A stretch of DNA of 64,000 nucleotides from Rhizoctonia solani (taxonomy: Eukaryota > Basidiomycota > Agaricomycetes > Cantharellales > Ceratobasidiaceae): assembly GCF_016906535.1 (NCBI RefSeq), contig NC_057371.1:496001-560000 (forward strand), written 5' to 3'. Within the stretch, counting starts at the first letter, position 1. The number at the start of each line of letters is the position of its first letter. Below the pieces are notes generated by a model that saw only the letters and a list, made by a program, of their open reading frames with translations, made no database searches and was not told the origin of the DNA. A program made the position numbers and the translations under genes. This document shows, piece after piece, positions 12,651 to 25,608 of the stretch.

Positions 12651-13175
12651 CCTAGACCTCACGAGGATCTAACACATCGATTTTGGATGCTTGAATGAGA
12701 TTGGGTTGGTTTGTGGTAAGTGCTGTTCCATGCAACCGGGCAGTTGTGGGTACATCATTCGATCGTACCAAATTCGTCCTAATAAACGTGTTCTATACAG
12801 ATTTCACTGGTAGATAATACACTCCACATCATATTTATTCTTTTACGGACAACCAATGTTATTTCACAACTCAGCATATATTGTCAAGATCGGTGAGAGC
12901 ATAATTCAATGAGGCGATACATGCGTATGCGAAAAGTGGGTAATCATCGGACATAAACAAGAAAGCCATAACATCCAAAGCGAGGAACAAAACGCAATAA
13001 ACGCAGCTGCCGAATCAAAATAAAGATTAAAGTACCCATGTTCGAACGACCAGGAGGACCCGAAAGGCGTGTTTTTGGTTTCCCTTATCGCCTGAACGCA
13101 TGTCTGCCGCGCACAACTTCTGATACACTATCCTACACACAGGTGTCCCGCACCACCGGTGAATTCAATTCTTGC
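12651..13175. other. convergent 3' flanks, nothing recognised
   Basis: About 525 bp between the end of pet117 and the end of the low-complexity membrane protein gene on the other strand. It should contain both 3' untranslated regions. No further gene is visible. Confidence 0.5.
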
Positions 13176-16112
13176 CTAGTTCCTCTTCGATCGTTTTTGC
13201 TTTTTCAGCGCCTGCGCACGAGCCTTGGCTCTCCTCTTGGCCCGTTTCTTCTGTCTGTCTTCCTCATTTCCGCTCATCCCATCGTCGCTTGATGCGATAG
13301 AGCCCATGGAGCCCATAGAATCAAGGCGGCCTAGGACCATCCGATGGCTCTCGCGACCCGCGAAGTCTAGATCAGAGGTAGACATGTCCATATCACTCAT
13401 GTCGCTGAAAGAATAAATCGAGTTCCGATTGCTTACTGCACTAGCGAACGAATCGCTCCGATTAGGGCTTGCGGGGCTTGCGGGACTCACAGGACTCGCA
13501 GGGCTCGCAGGATTTGGAGACGCAGGACTTGAATCTGAAGGAGAGATGGGATTGGTGCCACCAGGGAATGTGACCTTGGAGGTCAGGGTGGACAAGAGTG
13601 TGTTGGGGGCCATGGCAGCCTTGGCCGACCCGCTAGTCGAGGTCCGAGGACGGGGGCGGGGCTTCACCCCCGTAGGACTTGCGATCTGCGGACCCTCCAC
13701 GGTAGGTGGAAAGGATGTGTTGCGCCTGGTTGCTTGGTCGATTGTGAGCTCCTCGGCCAGAGCACGGGTCGGCGGCGGGCTTGCGATGCGAGTTGGTGGT
13801 GGGCTTGCAGCACGGCGGCCGTTTGGCGGGGAGCCAGGAGAACCGTTCGAGTCAATAGTAGCTTTACGGGAGAGAACGGAAGGGGACATCACCGCTGCTT
13901 GCGGTACCTGTGGACTATGCGATCCCCTTACGCTACCCTGGTATTGCGGCGAAACAGTTCCTTGCGAGCCCTGGCGCGAAGGTGGGAGTGGCATTGGTGG
14001 AGGGCTCGTGGCCCCGCCCCTGGGAGGGTTGATAAAAGTTGACTTCCTGGCTGGAGAAGACGAACGCTCAGACCCATTGTTAACGTTAGCCAGCGTAGAT
14101 TGGCGCGAGACTGGTCGAGGGGCAACAATGCTACCACGACGGGGCATGCCAAACGTTGGCGAAGTCGGGCGGGAGTTTGCCCCGGTGTCGCTCAAGGGAG
14201 ATTCAGATCGGAAAACATTGGGAGACGCCGCACGGCTGATCCCCAGAGGTGAGGTCGGGCGCGATATTGGGGATGTAGGGCGTGGAATACCCGAAACTGG
14301 CGACACAGGGGAGCGCTCAGAATTATTGGAACGAAGCAACGATCCAGCTAGTCTGTTCAATGCATTCTCTGCACGAAGGCTCGCTTGAGCACGAATATTG
14401 GCCTTATCATCGACGGGGGAAACAACAGCGACAGTTGCGGGAGCAGGGCTTGTCGTCACGCCTGCGACGGCAGATGTGCTACCCGTTGCGCGACGCATGA
14501 CACGGGGACGCAGAGATTTAGGCGACAAGGGTGCGACGGGTTCTTCGCGTGGAGTTTTGGATATAGATGGGAACGCAGCCTTAGACGAGCCTTCCGACTC
14601 GGGTTCTTCACTGGCCTCGGGCTCTTCAATGGTCTCTGGCTCCTCGACCACCTTGGGTTTCTCGATAACCGGCTCCTCAATAATCTTGGACTCTTCGACA
14701 ACCCTGAGCGCCTCAAAGACTTTGGGCTCCTCGGTGGCTTTGGGCTCTTCGGTAGCCTTGACTTCTTCAACAACTTGGATATCCTCGGCAACCTTCGTGC
14801 TTTCAGTAACCTCTCGGTCCTCAACCTTGGGCTCTTCGATGACAGCCTTGGGTTCTTCAACTGGCTTAGGTTCTTCAGTCGGCCGGTCTTCAACAAGTGG
14901 TGTGGGAGCTTCGGGTTTCGCTCCATCCGCTACGATGACGGGCTGTTGCGGTTCAACCACAGATTGAGTCGTGGCGGCCACCTCGGCAACTGAAATCTTA
15001 GTCGTCGCAGGCTCGATGGGTACTATGACACATTTCGGTCAAAGCGTAAAGATCATAGTCGAAGCACCTACCTGGTGGGTTGGTCCCAATTTCTTCAACA
15101 GCCTTGTAAGAGCTCTCAACGGGAGCCTGCGGCACATTCTCAACAGGCTTGTCCTCTGCGTCGGATACAACAACGAATTCGGATGTGGGCGAATCGATCT
15201 CGGTCTTGGACGATTCGATAGACAGTTCAACGGTCGACTCGACAGTCGACTCGGTTGGGCTAGTCGCGTCTTCGACAAATTTGGCGTGGTCTTCGACCGC
15301 CTTGGCAGCCTCCTCCACGGTGCTTCGTGTCTTTTCGGTATCGCTCCTAGTGGGCGGCTCGCGGGGAGCAAAGCTCTCGTTGGAAGTAACGTTCATAAGA
15401 TCGACGACGTTTGGTACGTCAGTGGTCGATTCTGCATGAAAGGATTCGACGGGGTCGACGGCCGAAGCCTTGAGGTCTGCAGCCTCTGTCGGAGGGGTGG
15501 CTGGAGGAGAAATCGGACGTTCAAAGTCGTGCTTGATCACCGGCACTATGGTCGAGATAGTTTTGGTGCCGGCCAGCTCATCTTGGCTGGTCGTCGTTGT
15601 GTTGTCGTCGGACGTGGTATGAACTGGCTCACGTTCATCAGAACTGCCAGCTTGAGGTTCGTCCTCGATCTCGGGAATTTGATCACGGGCGGGCATGGCT
15701 GAAATAAATGGAATTATGTCAGCACACTGATCGTGGCTATTCAAGGGTTAATGTGGCAATTACCTTCTTTTGTCGCTAATTCGCCTTCACCAGGGATCTC
15801 TTGTACTTCGTCCATGTTGAGTCCAATATCTCCCGCAGGTCTGATGATTGGCTCGACATCGACCGGAGAAGGTTTGGGAGTGGCGGCCTTGGGGGTCTTG
15901 CGACCTTTGAAGGATCGGATGGAGTTCCTTACCCAGACGAAGATCATGACCCAGTAGAGTGCAATGATGCAGACGACGGAAATTGCAGTGATTATTCCGT
16001 TCTTGAAGCCGCTCACATAGGTACTCTTCTCGAGTAATATTTTGGCATGGTCGATCATCTGAGCAAGACGCGAACCGGTCGTTTCTTGCTTGGTTGAGTC
16101 AGTGCTCGACAT
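13176..16112 (-). CDS. membrane-anchored Glu/Ser/Pro-rich low-complexity protein
   Basis: I do not recognise this family. Three exons (15764-16112, 15072-15698, 13176-15022), joined at GT-AG introns in matching phase, give 940 aa. Residues about 35-65 form one hydrophobic helix (IITAISVVCIIALYWVMIF) after a short N-terminal part, then a basic SFKGRK stretch, so an anchored protein with a long tail is likely. Residues 120-330 are acidic. Residues about 350-460 hold a repeating Glu-rich motif of the type EEPKV/VEEPK. The middle is Ser/Pro/Arg-rich with repeated PTSP, SPP and ASPPPTR units. The C-terminal 30 residues are strongly basic (KKRAKRRAKARAQALKK). Almost all of the length is expected to be disordered. 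Opposite-strand open frames here only reflect codon bias. A tether or scaffold is possible but not shown. Confidence 0.75.
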
Positions 16113-19100
16113 GACGGAACCGCTGATCTATCGCAATTAGTGAGTATACCAGAGCCACAGTGATCACACGACTGCTGTAATTACCGCTGTTGGGAAAATA
16201 ACAAACGGATAAGAGAGTTGATTCCCTATGCCCTATGCGTACGAAGACGAGTACCAGCGCTCAAGACTGGTCGTGAGGAGTGTATTGATATTCATCCCTG
16301 TGATCAGTTGGCACTTATATATTTGTGAGCTATAATTTTAGTTGCATCATGGCACGCACTCTAGCAATGTGGTCGAAGGGTTTGCTCGTTGCGTCCTCGA
16401 GGCCGGCTGGTGGCGGTGTCTGTCTCCCAAATACCTGGGTCCGGAAGACCCAATGCACGTATCGTTGCAGCATCACTTCAAAAGCTGAACTGATTCTGGG
16501 GGATACGCGAGGCGTAGCCCGTGGTTATTAAGAAGTTGGTCCGCGTGCATCGTGCCTACCGCTGGTTCCTCGGGCTCGTCCGTTTTCTACCAGACAGTGC
16601 GTCAATTCACATATTTGGCCTCTGCCTTCGAGCTCAAGGCTATGCAATCGTTAAAGATTGTGGGCCAAAATACATTCGATCTAGCACGTTTCTGATACTG
16701 CACCTTTGGAGCCCCTCGCGTCTCTTCAAGTGCTGTAAACCTACTGGGAAGGACGCGGGATCCCGAGCTGCGATCCCCCCTGCGATCCCCCGCATACAAC
16801 CCATGTTTGTGTCCATCGGAATGTTTTGAGTTGAATTTGAGATAAACAAATAGACTGTCATTTCATGGGCATCGAAGGGCAGGTTTGAGGGGTTGAGACA
16901 TGGCTCGAACGGGATTTGACACATGCACGTTCGAGATGTATACTCATTGAAAGGAAACTTCTCGTACACAAAAATTTCTTGCTCCAACTAAATTGGTATG
17001 GCACGAGGCTCGAGCTCCGATACCGACGCTCAAGTGACTTTTCGTGAGGGCGTTCCAGACTACCGCCCCGAGACCAACCTACTCAAATAGTATAGATATC
17101 AATTCACGGATTTTTCAACATCTTCGTATTTCTGACTTCATGTCGATCGGCACTCACCGAGTCTCTCGAAAACCTAGATGCCACGTCGATCGTAACTAGG
17201 CATAACCCGGTACTCACGGAGTTTTAGAAGAGTAGTCAATCATCTGTCAGAATACCCAATAAGTTACATATCGAGATTAGCTAGCTTGAATCGCGTTAGA
17301 CGGTAAATGACGTTCATTACACCCCTAAAACGCATCCACAATACAGTTGACGTCAGAGAGCTCTAGAACAAGAAATAAACCTCGGGCTCAAAGATCCTAA
17401 ACTTCCTGCTGGACTTCATAGGCCATTATGTCTCGACCTAATACAGCCAAAATCAGTGCACGAGGCATCAAGGTACGATCCATCTAGAGAAGTCCAAAAG
17501 ATGTAAATTCTCGACGTCACTTGGGCGGTATGATGATCTTAGACCATCTGAAGATCACTCGAGTGATTAACGTCGACTCTGAGACCTTCCTCTTGTCCTC
17601 CCTCGTAGTTTGGGCCTCGCTGTGTACCCCACTGACATGCAGTTCGGCTTAGCCTAACTAGTTTCATGTTTGAATTCAGTCGTTTGTTTTTATATACGTG
17701 TCTCAATCGAGGCGAAGAGCGACACACTGTGGCGGGAGCGTGAGGTTCAAGGTGAGGTTCAGGGATAACTCAAGCAAACACGCCTATTACACGTGGAGAT
17801 CACGTGGTTTGAGCCGCGTTAGGCCAATAATGTGTTCCCGAAACCAATTACTGTCCCCATTAATTTAATAAACTTGATTGATCTAATCAGACCCGCCTAA
17901 GCTCTTTGACATGACCGGCTCGTCTCCAGAAGCTTTTGGCAATGGTTCACCTTACGAATGGCTTGGTTATTGAGTAGAAATATGACCCATCTTTGGTTAC
18001 ATATCATGCAGTTGGGGTTTGATATAATCCTTTTCCGTTAGAGCCACATATTGTGAGAATTGTTCTATGTTTGTACCAGTGTCCTAGTGCTGGCATGAGA
18101 ATACCTGAGTAGCTTTATCGCGGAACTGACATCCTATCAGCCTACAACTAGCAAGTCGGATAAGCTTCCCGACGATCCGATTCAGAAAATTTAGGATCGT
18201 GAAAGCGCCGGCGTTGCGGAATTTAACCTTCACTTGTTTCCCGATACGTCTTTTGGACTGAATATTTCTTATACCCATCTGGACATGGCGTCTGTAAGCG
18301 CTCTGATCGAGATCGGAGAAACTGCGTTATCAGACCGTGAATTCACGCGCACGTTGGTCGGCCCGTGTCTCCAGATTTTCTCCATGAACTTGAAGTTTCA
18401 AGGTAGATCCCCCGCAATGACGTATCATACAACAATACATAAAGGTTAACATCTTTTTCAAGTTCAAGTTATTCTAATAGAATTATCTATCCTAATGAGT
18501 TCTCCGTGTGAACTCGGTGGGTTGCACCGGTTGATTCGATGGACGCGCAACGCGGCACCTGTTCGGACCAATATGCGCACAACTTCTTGAACAAACCAAA
18601 AATCCGACACCCGTAACCCATGGGAAAATGAAAGGAACTTGAACAAAAAAAAAAAAATAGATGCCCGAAGAAGGCTAAGCTTAAGGGGATCATCAGTCCA
18701 TGTACGCCGACGCGCTATGAACCAAACTCTTTCCTTTCCTCAAGAATAAGTGTAGTGATCAGTTTATGCGACTAAATCTCAATCTAAGCCTATCATTCAC
18801 TGAAATGAACGTATGTACCCAAACCTAATGGGGATTGAAGTAAGGAATCGGACTAAACATATCTTCCTCTAGAGCTAGTTATAGGGGAGTCCTTCGCTCT
18901 TACACATGTACAAATGTGAAAGGGCAACTCGATCTGAAATTTGCTCACTCAGTCACCATATGGTTCCGATTTGTGGGCAGTCTTCCTTTTCTTCCAACAT
19001 TTTCCCATTGATACACACCGTAGTCGGATGATCCACTAAATTCACTCGTTGGGTACCCAGTTACTGATTCGTACTATAAAGCGAATCCTCTCTTTTCTTT

Positions 19101-19759
19101 CTTCCTTTTACTACCCGACTGTCAAGGTGAACCCCCAAAATGCAGAAATCCGCACGACGTCCAAATTTTGCCGAGCATCCTTACCTGAAAGCAGAGTCCG
19201 CGGATTGACTGCATACAGGGATGGGCTGAGGATGCGGGCTCATGGAAATGACGGTTGGACTTTGCTAGCACCCTGCGTTTAAGGCGCGACTTTTGGTGTC
19301 CGGAAAATCCAAACTTTTAAGTTTCACTATGTATCTTCCGATTCCATTACTATACACTGATGTCTTTTAGAATTTGAACTATTGATTTAGCTGGATTTGA
19401 CAATGGGATCGATGCATTCAATCATAGTGATCTATAAGCCGTATAGGCTCCAGCACTTGATCCGCCTGGCCTGTTTATCTGCTGATATCCTATCCGTTGA
19501 TTGAATCGAGCCCGTTGTAATCGAAGAGACTTGTGCAGACCACGAACACTCATTCAATCCAATCGATTCCAAGTTCTGGAAATTCTCATTTTAAATGCAA
19601 ACAGGGGAATGGAGCTTGCGCAACAATATCATTTGAAAACTCAACACACGTAGACAGGGAATACGTTGCCGAGGTAGTTCATATATATACCGATAGTATG
19701 ACCAACCAGCGAGGAGATTGAATCAACTCCAAGATCCTCTTGCTTTTCTGGGGAAGACA
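16113..19759. other. 3.6 kb stretch with no recognised gene
   Basis: The left end must contain the promoter of the low-complexity membrane protein. I checked both strands. Open frames are below about 115 codons and none joins a neighbour through convincing splice sites. A 13-base A run lies near 18645. A short tandem GCGATCCCCC pair lies near 16770-16793. No transposon ends or RNA genes were recognised. Confidence 0.4.
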
Positions 19760-21494
19760 ATGGGGGTGGAATCATATAGACTAGAGCCCAGGAGTATATT
19801 CTTGTTGGCAGTATTACAGTGCCTCTCACAAGGTATCGACTTTCATGTACGACCATAGCTGAGGGTGATCTTATGCTAATTCAAACAAAAACAAAGGGGT
19901 TTTGCTTCCAATGGCAGTATCGTCTTTTAAGGCATCTTCAGTGGATGATAAACCACGGTGGTTTAAAGTATATGTCCTAGGTATCAATACGCTTGGTTTG
20001 GTCCAAACCACATTGGCTATTGTTCAGGGATTTACTACTTTTGGGTCCCCACCCCCACGAATTGCGGTAAGTGCCTGTCTAAGCTAGGAGTTAACCCAAC
20101 GAGCCATGTCTAACTACATTGCAGCCCGTAAATGTTTCAATGCTGCTCACACCAATCATTGCTGCCTCTGTTCAACCATATTTTATTCACCGATGTTGGA
20201 TAATGCTCAATAAGCGATTAATGCCAGTTATTATTTTGGTGGTGCTCGCTTTGCTTGCGCTTACGTTCGGAATCATTGGGGTAAGCTTCACTTTCAGATT
20301 CCGCGTAATTCCAGACAATGACTACTCTGGTTTAGATAGTGACCTACTCGGGATGGATTAAAAGCATTCCGGTAGAGAGGGTGAGTTTGTCGCATAGATT
20401 GGGTCTATTTACTCTAACTGTTGCGATGAATTACAGTGGGGGATTCCAAGTAAGTTGAAGTTTCAGATGACTTACGCCCAAAATGCTTAACTGAATATTT
20501 GGAAGTGGTTATATGCCTGCTCACTATTCTCTTGTTGGATGCTATCGTGGTGGTTACTAGTAGGCATTTCTTACTCCTGGAGCATCAGCGACATACTGAC
20601 TCGGATGGTATTCTTGTAATCAGCTGTAAGGTTCCTGAAGCAAAGTCGCGAAGGTATGTACTGTACAACGAATCCCACTTAGCCATTGTGAATTTGGAGT
20701 CAGGCATGAGTAGACATCAAGGCGTACTTCAACGAATCTGGCAAATTATGTGGGTTGGTATAGTCTTTAGTGCAATAAACTAGACCCACTCTCACTGTGC
20801 CTCTTTTCCCTTTTACTCACCCAGGCATCAACAGCACCTCCCGCTGCCTTGTTGGTGGCGGCTGCTATAAATGAAGCTGTAAGTGGTGCAGGAGTTATGT
20901 ATATATGCTCGAGCAGTCCATACCAACTGTGTTTCCTAGGTCCCGGGCAAACGTTCGGCCCTCACAGCTATTTTTACAACCACAAGTGGTATTAAAATTT
21001 TCTCTTGTTCGCTTACCACTATTTACGGTCGTTGCACCCATATTCACTTAGCAAAAACCTATGAACTCTCTCTTATGATTAGCTTGGTTGGGTAAGTTTT
21101 CCCTCGATGTATGATTCTATAGCATATCTCATTGTATTGATTGTTTCTTATAGGCAAGGATATATTCGTCGACAAATTGAACGGTGTCATCTACCTGCCT
21201 CACGGGGTACCGGCGTAGCGGGTCAGGATAATGGCAATCGACCGGTTGCTACTTTTACAACTGTAAGTACTGGAGTCGGCTTGCTGCTCCGTCGTTCTCG
21301 TCACATCAAAGCGTCCTGATGTATTTGCTTATACTTAGATGTCTCCTGAAGGAGTGCACAAACCAAGATCTACCTCATTCAGCGATCATAGTAATGGCTG
21401 GAATGGGGAGGCTATTTCAAGCAATCAAGGAGTGGAAAACGTCCGAGTCAATGATGGGGTGCTTATTGAATTGCACTATCGTTCCACGAGTTAG
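19760..21494 (+). CDS. DUF6534-like seven-helix membrane protein, copy A
   Basis: A multi-pass membrane protein of a family expanded in Agaricomycetes; I remember the name DUF6534, and the function is unknown. The ATG at 19760 gives MGVESYRLEPRSIFLLAVLQC; exon 1 ends at 19832 and exon 2 starts at 19897, giving the junction Q-GVLLPMAVSS. Hydrophobic blocks in order: IFLLAVLQCL; WFKVYVLGINTLGLVQTTL; MLLTPIIAASVQPYF before HRCW; MPVIILVVLALLALTFGI; VVICLLTILLLDAIVVVTS; a block with PPAALLVAAAINEA; and FTTTSGIKIFS followed by LAKTYELSLMISLVG. This suggests seven helices. After the last helix come RQGYIRRQIERC and a polar tail. The last exon, from about 21341, begins SPEGVHKPRSTSFSD and ends at the TAG 21492-21494. 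Many 50-70 bp introns interrupt the gene, so the exact length is uncertain, roughly 350 aa. Confidence 0.75.
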
Positions 21495-23611
21495 ATAATG
21501 TACTTAATTTGCTTTAGTTTCTCATCAAGGGAGTCCATAGTACTGGTACGGAGTAGCTTAAACCTTAGATACTCCCATATACCAGTTATTATCAAGGCTC
21601 ACGAAAGCTAGAGGGTGCACTAAGCGAAATATACATACCAAAATTTTGGAGCCTGATGTCGTTTATGGTTCATAGACTGTTACCTGAAAAGCTGGTCTGA
21701 CTCACATGAATGGCGTAGTGGTTGACCTGGCTAGATGATTCGCGCACAGGATGGAATTACCGAAAATATTAATATCAGTATTATCTGCGAGGTTTTCTGC
21801 CAAGTTTCCAATACTGAGCTGTTAGTTGAACTAAGTATAAAAGGCGAGTCTAAAGTGGCTTAAATACGTCAGCCAAGCCCATGCACTCCATAGATTAGTG
21901 TCTGACCTCTAGTCAAAACTGAAGGAGCCCCTCCGAAAGAGTGTGAATTCATACCGGGGCCGGTTAGGCCATAGCCTTATATCCGGACTCACGTTGGATT
22001 TTGACTTAGCAACTTGAGGTAGACACCCCAGAACAACATATCATAAAACATAATAAAGACAAATGGTATCTCTATTTCAACATCTTCCGATAGAATTTGA
22101 GCATACGATGGCCCTCCTCACGGTACTAGCACTTCGATTGATTTGATAACGTAGTTATGTATGCGCAAAAGCACGCATGCGAGCGTAACCTACCTGTGTA
22201 CGCTGGCGCTCGAAGCTCATGTGAGAATGTGGGGCGAGTATAGCAAGGTAAACCTACACACAAATAAGATTGAGGAAAGTCTGTAAGTGGATGTATTTAT
22301 ATTCTTCGGCAGCTAGTTTTCGATCAGAAAGTGAGAAGAAATGTGGTTTGGCATACGGTCAGATATACCCATTAGCATCGTTCGGTATCTGCCAAACAAT
22401 CTGGCTGATTTTCAAGGCCAAAGAAGACATGGTTAGGACTGATGGGTTACCGCCGAAACTCACGACTTGATTCTTCGCATTACCAGAGTATTTATACATA
22501 TTCATTATGACACTGCTCCTACAAATATAGAACTAGAAATCAGTAGGCGTCTTTCTCCCAGCGCTAAAGCTAAGCTATCAGGCAAACGGATTGGTCAGTG
22601 AGTCTTATAGCGTATCACCATACGGTTTATTTGAGTGTTCTATGGCGAGTGCGGCTAGATAACATGGAGTTTCACCATACCAACTGTACTTCTGGGGTGC
22701 AGAATACTGAAAGTTTTAGCTTAGCTCAACTTTAGCACTTTCGGGAATGAACCCAGTAGTGCTTTATTGAAGCCCCCTAACCACGACTCGCTCAATGTCC
22801 ACGCAATCAAACCGCAACTGACTCATCTTTTCAGGTTTCTTCTAGCGTCTTCCCATGTTTGTTTGCCTAAACGATAGCTGCTTATATAGTCTGAATGACT
22901 AATTATAAAGTTTTCTATGTACTAATATTTCAGTTTACCTTCTCTCTGAAGCTCTGAAGGCAAGCGACTTATTGTTTTGCGACACATGAGGTTCTTGTGG
23001 TAATATCTTGAATAAGATTGTAAGCGAACGCTCGCCATGCCGAGTGGCAGTCATTTTGCTGACATCTTTCTGTCTTACCTTCACTCGGTTAGTCGGATCC
23101 CATGATTCTATATATATCAATTTCGAGTATACTAGTATGCATATGCGCTCTGATTGAGCAGTATACTATATAGCAAGCAACTGAGCCAGTTGAAGTCGCG
23201 CTGACATTACACCCTCGGTAAACTCATTGTGGAATAGCCGAGACCAAACCTGATACTCTTCGTGGGGTAGTAAAGGAGTCTGATCAAGAAAAGCCGAGAA
23301 AAGATGAACCTTCTGATGTAATCAAGGTACCGGTGTATAATAGCGTAATGTGAATACAACATAGAAGTTACTACCAATAGATGCCGCTAGGTACATATGT
23401 ATTTCGTTCAGCTTCTTGGCACAACAAGATCACCTTGCCAAACTTTTGAATTTGAGATTATGTGATGTAATGCTGTTTGATTTATATTACCCCGAAGCGA
23501 ACACGGTAGGGATTGATATGCCGAGGTGACTTATATACAGCTAAAGCATGGTCGCACTATACGCAACGCCCAAAAGGCCCTTGGAATTGTACTGATTTAC
23601 TCGGTTTAGCT
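21495..23611. other. 2.1 kb spacer between membrane-protein copies
   Basis: Lies between copies A and B of the membrane family. I looked for a further relic of the family (HRCW, RQGYIRR) and found none. Only short unsupported open frames occur. Confidence 0.4.
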
Positions 23612-25314
23612 ATGGCGACCGAATCATACAAGCTGGGACTCCAAGCCATTTTTGTGTTGGCGGTTCTAGAATGCCTTCTTCAAGGTAGCGCATCATTTTG
23701 TCAAGAACAATGTGTACTGATGCTTGACGATAACACAGGAGTCCTAATTCCTATGAGCCTGACATCCTTTAAGGCCTCTTCGGCGAACGAAAAACCACTA
23801 TGGTTTAAAGTGTACGTTCTGGGGATCAACGGGCTCGGTCTTACACAAACGATATTAGTTATTGCCCAAGGATTCTACACCATTGACGGTACACCTGGGC
23901 CTGATATGGTAATATTGATTAATTCAGAGCTTGATTCCATAGCTAATTCTGACTTAACGATTGATAGCCGATGCATACATGCACTCTCTTAACACCGATA
24001 ATAGCTGCTTTAGTACAGCTCTTCTTCATCTACCGATGTTGGGTCATCTTTAACAAACAGCTCCTGCCAGCTGTTATCTTATTGTCTCTCCTGATCATAT
24101 CTTTCACATCGGGGTTTGTTGCGGTGCGTCTCAAATTACGGTATCCAGGTTTGAGCTGTCAACTGAGATTGACAAATACATCGCTTGTTCAGGTGTTGTC
24201 TTACCCCGGGTGGATACCTAGTATTCCATTCGAGAAGGTGGGTGTATTTTGCCTGATACACGAACGCACTCTGATGAGTTATCGGAATATAGCGGTGGAT
24301 TCCAAGTAAGCACAAATATCCAATAATTCCTTTCGAGAGAAAAGTCTAACGTAAACGGTTTGAAGCGATCATATGCCTCGTGAACTCTATCGTGCTGGAT
24401 GCTATTGTGACATTTTCTAGCAAGTCAATTGATTGTTTTCTCCAAGCCTATCAAAATACTGACGTATTCCGTGAGTAGCTATTGTATTCTTGCACAACAC
24501 TCGTGAAGGTGCGTCTGAGTCCATTATCCAACAACGAGATTAGATTTGTTTTTGACTCCTGGTCCAGGTCTGAATAAACATGAGGGAGTAATCGAGAGAA
24601 TCTGGCAAATCTTATGGGTAAGGTTTTATTGACACTTCTTCCATCTGTTAATTGAGCAAATCGTTTTCTTGCCATGGCTATTGGTACCGGTAATCCAGAT
24701 ATCCTCGGCACCTTCGTTTATTTTGCTGGTCGGTGCCACGATCAATGAAGCGGTGGGTATCTCCAATTGTACAGATCCAAGGGAACGACTGTTAAGTGCT
24801 GCCTTCAGGTCCCGGAGAGGAAATTCTACATGACAGCCATATTTACAACCATTAGCGGTAGGTGACCTTTGAGTTTCTCAGAGCTACAATGCTCATGCTT
24901 GCCTTGGTTTAGCGAAGACCTATGAACTTTCTCTCATGAGTAGTATAGTTGGGTAAGCCATGCTCGCTTTAGCCAGATGATTATGGCTGCTCGATCTTGG
25001 ACGCCTTGACAATATGCCTCTATCCTTTCCAGACAAGGGTATATACGCCGAAAAATTGAACAGTCTTGGCCACGCGTGTCGCATGGACTAACGGAGCGCA
25101 ATGGCGCGGGCGAGCCGATGTTTGCTCTCGAGGTAAATTTACTCCTCATACGTTTCGACTGAATGAAAGGCATATCGATTGCTCATTGCAGATAATATCT
25201 GATGGTACACAGAGACCGAGACCGGGTTCAATGCTCCCCCGCGATAAGATGGAAGATGATCGAGGGAAGCAAGGAAAGATTATTGCAACTGCTCACATAG
25301 GGAATGTAAGTTGA
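23612..25314 (+). CDS. DUF6534-like seven-helix membrane protein, copy B
   Basis: Second plus-strand member of the family. The ATG at 23612 gives MATESYKLGLQAIFVLAVLEC, then an intron and GVLIPMSLTSFKASS. The shared blocks are all present: PLWFKVYVLGINGLGLTQTIL; LLTPIIAALVQLFFIYRCW; LLPAVILLSLLIISFTSGF; VLSYPGWIPSIPFEK; an IICLVNSIVLDAIVTFSS block (about 24370-24420); KTYELSLMSSIVG (about 24915-24955); and RQGYIRRKIEQ (about 25034-25065). The last exon runs to TGA 25312-25314 and encodes a polar tail with DGTQRPRPGSMLPRD. Exon count and sizes mirror copy A, but the cytosolic tail after RQGYIRR is unrelated in sequence to copies A and C. Topology prediction from sequence alone suggests an outside N-terminus and inside tail, which I infer from the basic residues. 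Confidence 0.75.
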
Positions 25315-25608
25315 TTTAGTTTTAAGGTGTACATGGTTCTGATCGTGAATCTCATAAAATTCGACATTTAATAGTCAGGTGATTATCTCTTAGCTCTATA
25401 TTTTACATTACACTCAATAACTCCTGCCTTAGCCTCGTCAGAAGATTGGAATTATGAGCCAAGCAAGTCGGACTCTCATTACACACAGTGAAACCAAGTG
25501 ATTACTAGACCAAATAGATCAAAAGAGACTCGCGGGAGATAGAAAAAATCGGTGTCGTTGTTTATGTTACTCTTCATCTGGGCTATGTATCTGGTCGTCA
25601 AATCAATG
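25315..25608. other. convergent 3' flanks
   Basis: Between the end of membrane-protein copy B and the end of the RNase H2 subunit C gene on the other strand. No further feature is visible. Confidence 0.5.

Noticed and set aside
13429..14388. Long plus-strand open frame of 319 codons
   Set aside because: It is antisense to the Ser/Pro-rich exon of the low-complexity protein; its Gly/Arg/Val-rich composition is what the complement of that codon usage gives.
14385..14993. Plus-strand frame rich in Phe, Leu and Gly
   Set aside because: It is antisense to the Glu-rich repeat region; complement of GAG/GAA/CCC-type codons produces such a frame.
16640..16987. 115-codon minus-strand frame
   Set aside because: Contains a short repeated GGIA-type peptide caused by a simple DNA repeat; no domain or splice support.
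18640..18655. A run, considered as a retrotransposon poly-A tail
   Set aside because: No target-site duplication or element coding sequence is seen next to it; similar runs occur at 57,260.
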